Shown here: in pieces, positions 6,320-13,188 of the stretch
Position numbering within the stretch: position 1 is the stretch's first letter
Layout of the letters: each line of letters opens with the position of its first letter
Assembly: GCA_007134725.1 (NCBI GenBank)
Contig: SLKF01000121.1
Coordinates: 1 to 17,781 of the forward strand
Direction: 5' to 3'
DNA from: Clostridiales bacterium
Lineage (GTDB): Bacteria; Bacillota; Clostridia; Peptostreptococcales; T1SED10-28
DNA: 17,781 bases
The notes under the pieces: model-generated
Databases searched by the model: none
The model's input: only the letters and a program-made list of their open reading frames with translations
What the model was told of the DNA's origin: nothing
Made by a program: the position numbers and the translations under genes

Positions 6320-7492
6320 CTAGTCTTCAATTCCTAAGGCTTCTTTTGCATTTTCAATATCCGCCAGTAGTGTGTCTAAAATCTCCTGGGCTTGAGGTCC
6401 ACCAATTTCTAAGAATTTATCATATACCGGCATGGCTCTTTCCTTAAATTCTTCCAATTCGTCACCGGTAATTTCATGATATACAAGATCCTCTCTTTCA
6501 TCCAACATGGCTTGAAGGTCTTCCTCATGACGGGCATCAATCCACTCCGCGGAGGGAAGAATCGAATCGATCCAGAAGTTTCTCATTTCCTGCTGTATTT
6601 CTTCCGGTAAGGAATCAAAGAACTGCATATTTACGGTTGGAATTCCGGTAAAAGGTTCGGCAAATATATCGGTTAAATAATCCTGTACCTCATAGAAATT
6701 CATACTTCGAATGGCAAAGATCGGATTTACCTGACCATCGATCAGATTCGTTTGAAGGGCCCCATAAATCTCTCCATAAGCCATTGGGGTCGGAGCTGCA
6801 CCGTAAGCTCGATAATCTTCTACCAGTAAGGCAGAACCCATAACCCGAACTTTAAATCCATCCATATCATCTACGGATTCAATCGGTCTATTGGAACTTA
6901 TGGTTTGCCATCCTTCATAAAGTACGCTTAAAGGTACTAAACCGTTTCGTCTAAAAGCTTCTTCCAGTACGTCCATAAAGTCACCATTTCTTACTACCCA
7001 GTCCAAGGTTTCCGGCATATGATCCGGTGGCCATAGATAGTGTAGAGCTAGCACCTGGGCTTCCGGTACAAAGGAGCTGATCCATGCAAAGTCACTGAAC
7101 ACATACTCCACCACGCCTAACTGGGCTAGTTCATTAATATCCCGGGTATCCCCTAAGGTTCCGTAAGGATAAACGTCTACATCGTATTTCCCATCGGTTA
7201 CTTCTCTCATATGGTCCGCATAATTTTCTCCCCATACGGTCATAAAGTCTCCTTCAATTTCTTCAGAAGCAAATCTGGCTTCAATGGGCTCCGGCAATAA
7301 GTCTCCCAAGCTGGCTTCCCCATTTTCGTCTCCGTTTTCGTCTCCGTTTTCGTCTCCATTTTCCACACCGTTTTCTCCCTCGGCTGTCGGTTCTTCTTCA
7401 CCATTACCGCATCCCACAAATACCAGCATTCCGATCAACAACATGCTTAACATCAGTACCAGCAATTTCATATTCCTGTTACTCTTCTTCAT
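6320..7492 (-). CDS. dctP: TRAP transporter substrate-binding lipoprotein, TeaA-like (DctP family)
   Basis: 390-residue lipoprotein: signal MKKSNRNMKLLVLML..., lipobox VFVGC with Cys28, an acidic Asn-Gly-Asp-Glu repeat linker, then a DctP fold. It resembles the ectoine binder TeaA as I recall it: ASEEIEGD beside TeaA AHEEYEGD, PYGTLGDTRDI beside RFGELGESDDI, and APTPMAYGEIYGALQT beside TPTPLPWGEVYGGLQT, then GQVNPIF beside GQENPIF. Of the TeaA ligand contacts I recall, Glu9, Arg144, Asn184 and Phe209 seem kept; Phe66 becomes Trp, Trp167 becomes Tyr and Trp188 becomes Ala. So a zwitterionic cyclic solute is plausible, but the aromatic cage differs. It is anchored on the outer membrane face and hands substrate to DctQM. 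Start chosen at 7492 because AAAGGAGG sits 7 bases upstream; a longer frame has no such site. Confidence 0.88.
   Translation of the reverse strand: MKKSNRNMKLLVLMLSMLLIGMLVFVGCGNGEEEPTAEGENGVENGDENGDENGDENGEASLGDLLPEPIEARFASEEIEGDFMTVWGENYADHMREVTDGKYDVDVYPYGTLGDTRDINELAQLGVVEYVFSDFAWISSFVPEAQVLALHYLWPPDHMPETLDWVVRNGDFMDVLEEAFRRNGLVPLSVLYEGWQTISSNRPIESVDDMDGFKVRVMGSALLVEDYRAYGAAPTPMAYGEIYGALQTNLIDGQVNPIFAIRSMNFYEVQDYLTDIFAEPFTGIPTVNMQFFDSLPEEIQQEMRNFWIDSILPSAEWIDARHEEDLQAMLDEREDLVYHEITGDELEEFKERAMPVYDKFLEIGGPQAQEILDTLLADIENAKEALGIED
7323..7358 (-). repeat. 12-bp tandem repeat coding for the acidic lipoprotein linker
   Basis: Three consecutive 12-base units (TTTTCGTCTCCG on the plus strand, the third with one final substitution) encode repeated Asn-Gly-Asp-Glu just after the lipidated Cys of the DctP protein. 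The flexible, negatively charged tether probably spaces the binding domain from the membrane. Copy number may vary between strains. Confidence 0.85.
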
Positions 7493-7499
7493 ACCATTT

Positions 7500-7507
7500 C
7501 CTCCTTT
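7500..7507 (-). promoter_or_regulatory. Ribosome binding site that fixes the dctP start
   Basis: AAAGGAGG on the minus strand, 7 bases before the ATG at 7492 that begins the lipoprotein signal peptide. Confidence 0.8.
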
Positions 7508-7620
7508 AAATTTGGGGTTGCCTTCAGACTTCCTGGACACAATGCTTCAACTGCTTTTCATTCTCTTTTCTAAATATTCTGTGAATTTATGGTGCAACTA
7601 ATCCACGGTTATGATTTTCC

Positions 7621-8802
7621 CTAGGTCTTCGAATTCCTCTCAAGGTAGTTCAGGGCTCCTTTCACATAGAGCTCCACCCCTTGAGGCAAGACGTCTTCAT
7701 CGATGTTAAACCGAGGATTATGATGTGGAAAATGGGTTTCCTTTCCTTCATTCCCGGTTCCAAGAAATAGAAATACCCCGGGGATTCTAGAGGTAAATTC
7801 CGAAAAATCTTCACTGGCCATGGTTCGATAGGGGATTACTTTTTCCTCATCCTCTACCACTTCCTTTGCCACCGGAAGGATATCGCTGACTAATTTAACG
7901 TCATTGATTAAGGGAATGTTCTCCCGGACCCAGGTAAGTTGGCATTCACAGTGATGAACCCTTGCCACATTTTCCGCTAAAAGTTTCAGCCTTTTGATCG
8001 GGGGATCTTCGGAATCGTCATAGAGGGTTCGAATAGAGCCTTCTAAGGTTACTTCATCAGGAATAATATTCGCCTTTGTTCCTCCATTGATTTTACCAAA
8101 GACCAGGGTCATGGGTTTCATACTACTGGTTTCCCGAGTTTGAATTCGCTGAGCACTTACCACGATATCCGATGCGGCTATTATAGGATCTATGGCGGTT
8201 TCCGGATACCCGGAATGGCCTCCATAACCGGTTACTTTCATCTGGAAAACATCCAAACCGGACATAATGCCTCCGGAAGAAACCCCGATGGTGCCTGATG
8301 GTAAGGGGGTCCAGATATGAACGCCGATAGCCCCATCCACTTTGGGACTTTCTAACACCCCGTCTTCAATCATCGGTAGGGCACCGGCATTTTCCTCATC
8401 CGGTTGAAAAACCAGCTTAATCGTACCTTGCAAGGGTTCTTTCATCCGGGTGAGTATTTTTGCCGCCCCCAGTAACATGGTCATATGGGCATCATGGCCA
8501 CAGGCATGCATTACCCCGGGATTTTTTGATGCATAGGCCACTTTATTTTCTTCCTGCAGGGGCAATGCATCCATATCCGCTCGCAGCATGAGTACGGGGC
8601 CCTTAGGATCTCCTTCAATCAATGCTACCACACCGGTCTTTGCAACTCTTTTCGTCGTCAAACCTAAATCCTCAAGATATTTTACTATAATTTCAGCACT
8701 TCGATGTTCTTCAAATCCCAGTTCCGGATGCTCATGAAAGTCTCTTCGCATTTCGATAAGCTCCGGGTGTAATACTTTGGTCTGTTCTTTAATCCAATCC
8801 AT
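7621..8802 (-). CDS. M20D amidohydrolase, candidate N-acetyl-diaminobutyrate deacetylase
   Basis: 393 residues of the M20D amidohydrolase family (hippurate/IAA-amino acid hydrolase type). Metal-site motifs are present: LRADMDALPL, HACGHDAHM with the family's Cys and His ligands, FQPDEE with the catalytic Glu, the GVHIW dimerisation-side motif, and the C-terminal FPHHNPRFNIDED. The family removes acyl groups from N-acylated amino acids. Next to a DoeA-like hydrolase the natural substrate would be N-acetyl-L-2,4-diaminobutyrate, giving diaminobutyrate and acetate; I recall that some databases use doeB2 for such M20D proteins, which is unchecked. The classic DoeB/EutE is an AstE/AspA-type enzyme instead. 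The start is set at 8802: the ATG at 8814 touches AAAGGAG with no spacer, and the longer frame runs into the upstream regulator gene. It follows iclR by 28 bases. Confidence 0.85.
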   Translation of the reverse strand: MDWIKEQTKVLHPELIEMRRDFHEHPELGFEEHRSAEIIVKYLEDLGLTTKRVAKTGVVALIEGDPKGPVLMLRADMDALPLQEENKVAYASKNPGVMHACGHDAHMTMLLGAAKILTRMKEPLQGTIKLVFQPDEENAGALPMIEDGVLESPKVDGAIGVHIWTPLPSGTIGVSSGGIMSGLDVFQMKVTGYGGHSGYPETAIDPIIAASDIVVSAQRIQTRETSSMKPMTLVFGKINGGTKANIIPDEVTLEGSIRTLYDDSEDPPIKRLKLLAENVARVHHCECQLTWVRENIPLINDVKLVSDILPVAKEVVEDEEKVIPYRTMASEDFSEFTSRIPGVFLFLGTGNEGKETHFPHHNPRFNIDEDVLPQGVELYVKGALNYLERNSKT

Positions 8803-8830
8803 TCGGCTGACCATCTCCTTTACTGCGGTC

Positions 8831-9649
8831 TTACTTCCCTTCAGCCAATTCCTTTTCTTCCCCTTGCCACCCCAGGAAATAGGAAAGTTTTTCCGTTGCT
8901 TCCTTGAGGCCCTCTTTAATATCTTCAATTTTACTATAGGTCTGTCGTATACTGGCTCCACTAACGCTGATGGCGGCTACAATTTCGTTATTAAAATCCC
9001 TGACAGGCATGGCCACACAGGTCAGTCCGGCGGAAAACTCTTCATCGTCCACACTAAATCCCTGTTTCCTTATTTTCCGAAGCTCCTCCATTAATGCATC
9101 CAAGTCGGTAATGGTGGCGGAAGTATATTTTTCAAACTTTCGCTGACCGAAGATTTTTACCACTTCCTCTTTGGTCATCTCCGAGATCAAGGCTTTTCCC
9201 ATGGCGGTGGCATGTAGGGATTCCCTTGCTCCAATTTGAAGATTCGCGATGAGGGATCCCTTGGCGGTAACCTTTGAAATGGTTACGACGCTGTCCTCCA
9301 CTCGAACCCCTAGATTTACGGTTTCCTGGTATCTATTGCATAGGTCCTGAAGAATAGAAATATCAAAATTATATAGATTCCGTTGTTGTGGAATGACATT
9401 CCCAATTTCAAAAAGCCTCCATCCCAGACGGTATTTTTTGGTATCGGGACATTGGTCTATATAATTTCTTGCCGTAAGCGTATCCACAATACGGTGCACC
9501 GTACTTTTCCCAATATTTAATTTCATGCTGAGTTCGCTTACTCCCAGTCCTTCCTGAAAACCGTCTTCCGATAGAATTTCTATAACTTCCAATGCCTTAT
9601 CAATGGTCTGCACCGGATACCTTGCAGCGTGTTGCGTTTTCTGATCCAT
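8831..9649 (-). CDS. IclR-family transcriptional regulator
   Basis: 272 residues with the two IclR domains: N-terminal winged helix-turn-helix (about 10-75; QTIDKALEVIEIL, LNIGKSTVHRIVDTL, YRLGWRLFEIG) and C-terminal ligand-binding domain (about 90-262; GARESLHATAMGKALI, DDEEFSAGLTCVAMPVRD, AAISVSGA). It should sense a pathway metabolite and control the operon it heads; the palindrome at 9689-9701 by its own promoter is a natural binding site. Known ectoine clusters use EnuR (MocR/GntR type) or AsnC-type regulators, so an IclR here is unusual. Start chosen at the ATG at 9649, 8 bases after AAGGAAGGG; the TTG at 9679 and GTG at 9658 lack usable sites. Confidence 0.9.
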   Translation of the reverse strand: MDQKTQHAARYPVQTIDKALEVIEILSEDGFQEGLGVSELSMKLNIGKSTVHRIVDTLTARNYIDQCPDTKKYRLGWRLFEIGNVIPQQRNLYNFDISILQDLCNRYQETVNLGVRVEDSVVTISKVTAKGSLIANLQIGARESLHATAMGKALISEMTKEEVVKIFGQRKFEKYTSATITDLDALMEELRKIRKQGFSVDDEEFSAGLTCVAMPVRDFNNEIVAAISVSGASIRQTYSKIEDIKEGLKEATEKLSYFLGWQGEEKELAEGK

Positions 9650-9688
9650 TTCCTTCACCCTTCCTTTTGCTATGGACAACCTATTTAA

Positions 9689-9701
9689 ACATAGTTTATG
9701 T
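9689..9701. promoter_or_regulatory. Palindrome ACATA-N3-TATGT, candidate IclR operator
   Basis: A 13-base inverted repeat (ACATA, GTT, TATGT) starts 4 bases downstream of the -10 box of the iclR promoter, so a bound protein would cover the transcription start. The 5-3-5 layout suits a dimeric regulator. Autoregulation by the IclR protein is inferred from position only. Confidence 0.5.
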
Positions 9702-9704
9702 CTT

Positions 9705-9731
9705 ATTATACCAAAGAAATGGGGTTGGAAA
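9705..9731 (-). promoter_or_regulatory. Promoter of the iclR-M20-TRAP-doeA operon
   Basis: On the minus strand a perfect TATAAT (9705-9710) lies 15 bases after TTTCCA (9726-9731, 4 of 6 to TTGACA). It sits between the terminator after the dehydrogenase gene and the iclR start about 55 bases downstream. The weak -35 box suggests either low basal activity or activation. Confidence 0.55.
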
Positions 9732-9758
9732 AAGGTTCTCTTATTCAGAAAACCTTTT
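9729..9758 (-). terminator. Intrinsic terminator after the dehydrogenase gene
   Basis: AAAAGGTT (minus-strand reading of 9751-9758) pairs with AACCTTTT (9730-9737), and the descending arm runs into a short T-run ending at 9729. It begins 6 bases past the dehydrogenase stop codon. The stem is AT-rich, so termination may be incomplete, but it separates the panB operon from the iclR operon. Confidence 0.55.
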
Positions 9759-9763
9759 CAGTT

Positions 9764-10999
9764 TTATACCCAGCCACGGGCCTTCATGGATTTTTGCAAT
9801 TTTTGCAATGCATTAATCCAAGCAGCGTTTCTCATTGATGTATTTTTTCCCTCGGCAGTTTCCATGGTTTCTCGATAAGCCTTGGTAATTTGTTCCTTCA
9901 GCTTCGAATTAATTCGATCCAAATCCCAGTATTCATCGGTCAACCCCTGGGTTCTTTCAAAGGAACATACGATGGCGCTCCCGCAATTGGCCAGCACATC
10001 CGGTATTACATGAATGTTTTGCTCCTCCAATACTTTCTCTGCATCAGGAGTTACCGGTCCATTGGCACATTCCACGATCATTCCGGCCTTTATTTTTTTC
10101 GCGTTGCCTTCGTGTATTACGCTTTGAACCGCGGAAGGCATGAGGATATCAACATCCAGTTCCAAAACTTCATCCTTATCAATGGTTCGCTCACCGGGAA
10201 AGCCACCGACACCCCGATGTTCGTCTACATAGGCTTCCAGCTTATCCACATCTAAACCATTAGAATCATACACTCCACCGGAAAGATCGGCAACGCCAAC
10301 AATCTTATAGCCTTCTTTGCTTAGAAGTCTGGCAGCAATTCGTCCTACATTCCCAAAACCTTGCAGTGCTACGGTTGCGCCATCCGGCACCTTTCGATCC
10401 CGTATGGCTTCCATGGTTACAAAAAACGCTCCGGTTCCTGTGGCCTCCATACTACCCAAGGTTCCACTGGTTTCTGCGGGTTTATCATTAATCGCTGCGG
10501 GACTGTGGAATCCGTTAATTTCTTCATATTCATCCAGCATCCAGGCCATGGTTTTTGCGCTGGTTCCAATATCCGCTCCGGGGATATCCACCCAGGCTCC
10601 TTTTACGGGAAGTTTTCGAATAAAGGCTCGGGACAGTCGTTCCAGTTCCCCTTCGGAAAGTTTCGAGGTATCTACTCTTACTCCCCCTTTTCCACCTCCG
10701 GCGGGAATTCCTGCCACCGCATGCTTAATGGTCATCCAGAATCCTAAAGCTTTTACCGTATCCAGATCCAAATCCGGCACAAACCGGGTTCCGTTTTTCA
10801 CCTGTCCTCTGGCGTCATTGTAATGTACTCGGAAAGCATCAAATATTTCATAGTCTCCATTGTCCATTTTCATCGGAATGGTGAATTGAAAAATTCTTTT
10901 GGGTTTGCTTAAATACTTTACGACATTGGGCTCAATATTTGCCATTTTACTGGCTTCCTGTAATGTGCTTAGGGCTGTTTCAAAAGGATTGTTACTCAT
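9764..10999 (-). CDS. Glu/Leu/Phe/Val dehydrogenase-family amino acid dehydrogenase
   Basis: 411 residues. The N-terminal substrate domain holds Lys68 (GQVKNG, matching the side-chain-carboxylate Lys89 of clostridial GDH), Lys92, the catalytic Lys104 in GIPAGGGKGGVR and Asp143 in IPGADIGT. The C-terminal Rossmann domain has GFGNVG (214-219). It interconverts an amino acid with its 2-oxo acid plus ammonia using NAD(P). Keeping Lys68, which leucine-type enzymes lack, argues for an acidic or glutamate-like substrate, but GPYKGG has become GQVKNG and the usual GKPLELGGS reads DKPAETSGT, so specificity may have shifted. It ends the panB operon; in the ectoine setting it could regenerate 2-oxoglutarate or deaminate a pathway intermediate. 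Start at 10999 because GGAG lies 7 bases upstream; a longer frame would run through a hairpin. Confidence 0.85.
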   Translation of the reverse strand: MSNNPFETALSTLQEASKMANIEPNVVKYLSKPKRIFQFTIPMKMDNGDYEIFDAFRVHYNDARGQVKNGTRFVPDLDLDTVKALGFWMTIKHAVAGIPAGGGKGGVRVDTSKLSEGELERLSRAFIRKLPVKGAWVDIPGADIGTSAKTMAWMLDEYEEINGFHSPAAINDKPAETSGTLGSMEATGTGAFFVTMEAIRDRKVPDGATVALQGFGNVGRIAARLLSKEGYKIVGVADLSGGVYDSNGLDVDKLEAYVDEHRGVGGFPGERTIDKDEVLELDVDILMPSAVQSVIHEGNAKKIKAGMIVECANGPVTPDAEKVLEEQNIHVIPDVLANCGSAIVCSFERTQGLTDEYWDLDRINSKLKEQITKAYRETMETAEGKNTSMRNAAWINALQKLQKSMKARGWV

Positions 11000-11027
11000 A
11001 TGATCACTCCAATTCTCTGATTTTAAA

Positions 11028-11069
11028 GATTTTTCACACCACCTGCTGTTTTCAGTGGTGTGAAAGATC
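11028..11069 (-). other. Intergenic hairpin before the dehydrogenase gene
   Basis: Arms 11028-11042 and 11055-11069 pair over 15 bp with one mismatch, around a 12-base loop. It lies between the TIM-barrel-like gene and the dehydrogenase. No U-run follows in the direction of transcription, so it is more likely a processing or stabilising element that uncouples expression within the operon than a terminator. Confidence 0.6.
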
Positions 11070-11104
11070 TTCATAGGATAACAAATTTTCAGGTTAGAAG
11101 AAAG

Positions 11105-12043
11105 TTAGGGTCTTGGAATGGCTAAATCGTCCGTATAATCATTAAAGGTCAGGCTGGTTTCTCCGTCATCGCACCACTCTTTAGAAATTTTAGCCATTCG
11201 AACTTTTACCTTTACCAGGTGGTTTAAGGTAGCATCATCATGCCAGGAATTGTATAGATCGCACTCGTTTTTACCGGGCTCAAACTTGAAATATACGGGC
11301 GCACAAATCCGTGCAATTTCTTCGGCTTCCACGTGGCGTTGGTTTCCTCCCATAGAGTCAACAATACTCATATATACATCCAATGGAATGTTGGTTACTT
11401 GTCGAATTGCTGCAAACATGCCAAGGGAAAGATCCGCTAAGGGGTTAAAGCTGTCGGCTCCCATTTCCTCCAACATTTTTGCCCCTACCGCATTTCCGTG
11501 TCCTGCAAATACGGAAACTTTAAACTTTACATCCGCAGGAATCAGGCCATCGGCTCGAAGCTTATTGGCTAAGTATAATAATCCTTCATCGGGAATTAAG
11601 AATCCTCGGATTCCCGCTTCGATGCATCGATTAACTTCCCGTAACCAAAGGTAAAGATTGTGTTGTCCCCGGACTCTCATACCGGATACATATCCTTCCG
11701 GAGTTCCGTATTGTTTACCCGTATCCCATGCACGGGTGGGCATTGGGTTTACCAGGGTTTCCATCTTTGCATCGTGACCGATCTGTGCATAGTACTTCAG
11801 CTCTTCCTTATCCAGTAGGGCCGATCCTCCTACGGTACCGATTACCCGGTGAATCTGTATTTTTTGTTTTTCCGATTCTTTAACTAAGGTCTCAAAGTTT
11901 GAAACATTTTCAATTCCCGGCACTTCCATCCGGTAATGGGCCCCACCGTCAAAGGTTACCTTTGATGATGGAAGATCATGAAGATCGTCTAAGGGAAAAC
12001 CCAGATTTTCTTTGATGTGCTTTTCAATTTCTTTCATCGACAT
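11105..12043 (-). CDS. Unrecognised TIM-barrel-like protein
   Basis: 312 residues, cytoplasmic, no signal peptide or membrane segment. I do not recognise the family with certainty. The alternation of beta strands and helices suggests a (beta/alpha)8 barrel: IQIHRVIGTVGG, AKMETLVNP, GIRGFLIPDEG, VKFKVSVFAGHGNAVGAKML, MGADSFNPLADLS, IPLDVYMSIVDSMGG and PVYFKFEPGKNECD each look like a strand end followed by a turn. The 'GADSFNPLADLSLGMFAAIRQ' pattern (shown in two parts across residues near 205-225) resembles phosphate- or substrate-binding ends of barrel enzymes, and loosely the U32 peptidase-like barrels. It lies between panB and the amino acid dehydrogenase in one operon, 66 bases after panB, with AGAGGAGG 9 bases before the ATG. 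A lyase, aldolase or isomerase role in the same pathway is a guess from fold and context. Confidence 0.6.
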   Translation of the reverse strand: MSMKEIEKHIKENLGFPLDDLHDLPSSKVTFDGGAHYRMEVPGIENVSNFETLVKESEKQKIQIHRVIGTVGGSALLDKEELKYYAQIGHDAKMETLVNPMPTRAWDTGKQYGTPEGYVSGMRVRGQHNLYLWLREVNRCIEAGIRGFLIPDEGLLYLANKLRADGLIPADVKFKVSVFAGHGNAVGAKMLEEMGADSFNPLADLSLGMFAAIRQVTNIPLDVYMSIVDSMGGNQRHVEAEEIARICAPVYFKFEPGKNECDLYNSWHDDATLNHLVKVKVRMAKISKEWCDDGETSLTFNDYTDDLAIPRP

Positions 12044-12109
12044 AATAATTTCCTCCTCTAATTTGGTTTATTTATTTCATTTTTTATCGCTTCTTCGATT
12101 CTAAAGATT

Positions 12110-12958
12110 TTACTTAAACTCGTTAAACAGTTTCTCGAATTCCTCTTCCGGATCCGTAATATGATATACATACTCGTCGGAAGGGAAAACCCCTTCTTTT
12201 ACATCTTTGATATACTCTTTATAAGCATTGGTCTCTGCTTCCGCCACGTTTGCATATTTCTTAACAAACTTCGGAGTAAAGGCCTGGAACTTGCCCACCA
12301 TATCGCTGCTGATTAATAATTGCCCGTCACAATCTCCTGCGCCGATGGAATATACGGGAATGTCTAATTTTTCCGTAATAAATCCGGTTACTTCCGGTGG
12401 TACCGCTTCTACCAGCAGGGCAAAAGCTCCCGCTTCCTGTACCGCTAAGGCGTCTTCAATTACGCCCCGGGCATTCTTAACGGTTCTTCCTTGGGCTTTA
12501 AATCCACCCAATTGTCCCGAGCTTTGAGGGGTGAGTCCAATATGTCCCATCACCGGAATTCCTGCATCGGTAATGGCCCGAATTCGGCTTTGCACCCGAA
12601 CACCCCCTTCTAATTTAATGCAGTCGGTGTCCGCTTCTTTTAAAAACCGTACGGCATTTCTCACCGCATCTTCATCAGAGACTTGATAGGATCCAAAGGG
12701 CATATCTCCAATAATCCAGGTTTTCGGGGCTCCCCTTCTTACGGCCTGACAATGGGAAATACAGTCTTCCATGGTTACGGGTATGGTGCCGCTATATCCT
12801 AAAGTTACCATTCCCAAGGAATCCCCTACTAAGAGCATATCCATTCCCGCTTGTTCCGCAAACATGGCGGTGGGATAATCGTAGGCTGTGATCCAGGCAA
12901 CCTTCTCACCGGCCTTTTTCATTTTCATGAGATCCAGTATGCTTTTCTTCTTTGCCAT
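12110..12958 (-). CDS. panB: PanB-family ketopantoate hydroxymethyltransferase-like protein
   Basis: 282 residues of the PanB/PEP mutase-like barrel family. All family key residues are visible: Asp46 in VGDSLGMVTLGY, Asp85 in IGDMPFGSYQVS, Glu117 in KLEGG (Mg2+ ligands) and catalytic Glu184 in LVEAVPPEV, with GHIGLTPQS, QLGGFKAQGR and CDGQLLI. PanB adds a hydroxymethyl group from methylene-tetrahydrofolate to 2-oxoisovalerate on the way to pantothenate. Here panC and panD are not adjacent; instead the operon continues with an unknown barrel protein and an amino acid dehydrogenase, which would make or use a 2-oxo acid. It may therefore act on another 2-oxo acid, or in the retro direction as a one-carbon donor to folate. 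AGGAGGAG precedes the ATG. First gene of the operon, behind a leader of about 245 bases. Confidence 0.85.
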   Translation of the reverse strand: MAKKKSILDLMKMKKAGEKVAWITAYDYPTAMFAEQAGMDMLLVGDSLGMVTLGYSGTIPVTMEDCISHCQAVRRGAPKTWIIGDMPFGSYQVSDEDAVRNAVRFLKEADTDCIKLEGGVRVQSRIRAITDAGIPVMGHIGLTPQSSGQLGGFKAQGRTVKNARGVIEDALAVQEAGAFALLVEAVPPEVTGFITEKLDIPVYSIGAGDCDGQLLISSDMVGKFQAFTPKFVKKYANVAEAETNAYKEYIKDVKEGVFPSDEYVYHITDPEEEFEKLFNEFK

Positions 12959-13065
12959 TTACAATCTCCTCCTCTGCATTCTTTTCCTACTAAACTAAAC
13001 TTCACTTCCTTAAGCCTTGTCTTTATGTGACCTTCCTTTTGTCCACGAATGAAAATTTTTTCATA

Positions 13066-13084
13066 TTAGAACAGCTGTCTAATT
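13066..13084. promoter_or_regulatory. Second operator-like site in the panB leader
   Basis: TTAGA (13066-13070) and TCTAA (13078-13082) flank CAGCTG with one extra A, giving TTAGAACAGCTGTCTAA. It shares TAGAAC-(A)GCTGT-CTA with the site at 13189-13203, about 122 bases away, as if both bind the same regulator and could support looping. Confidence 0.45.
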
Positions 13085-13093
13085 ACATGTAAT
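13082..13093. promoter_or_regulatory. 12-base perfect palindrome ATTACATGTAAT
   Basis: An exact palindrome abutting the second operator-like site in the panB leader. It may be a further half of the same regulatory region, or chance in AT-rich DNA. Confidence 0.3.
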
Positions 13094-13188
13094 CACTTTA
13101 ATTTTTTCTTATTAAAAAGTTTTTTTATCACCCCTATGTAACAATTAACCATCTGGTGTTGAAGGTTCCTAACAATTATTCAATTTTA

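Noticed and set aside
8803..8961. Longer N-terminus of the M20 amidohydrolase overlapping the iclR gene
   Set aside because: The extra residues are basic and unlike the family, the overlap would be 131 bases, and a ribosome binding site supports a start at 8802 (or less likely 8814).
10317..10823. 168-residue plus-strand open frame
   Set aside because: It lies entirely opposite the dehydrogenase gene, is low in recognisable motifs and is a shadow of that gene's codon use.
11000..11074. Longer N-terminus of the amino acid dehydrogenase
   Set aside because: It would run through the 15-bp intergenic hairpin and lacks a binding site, while GGAG lies 7 bases before the ATG at 10999.
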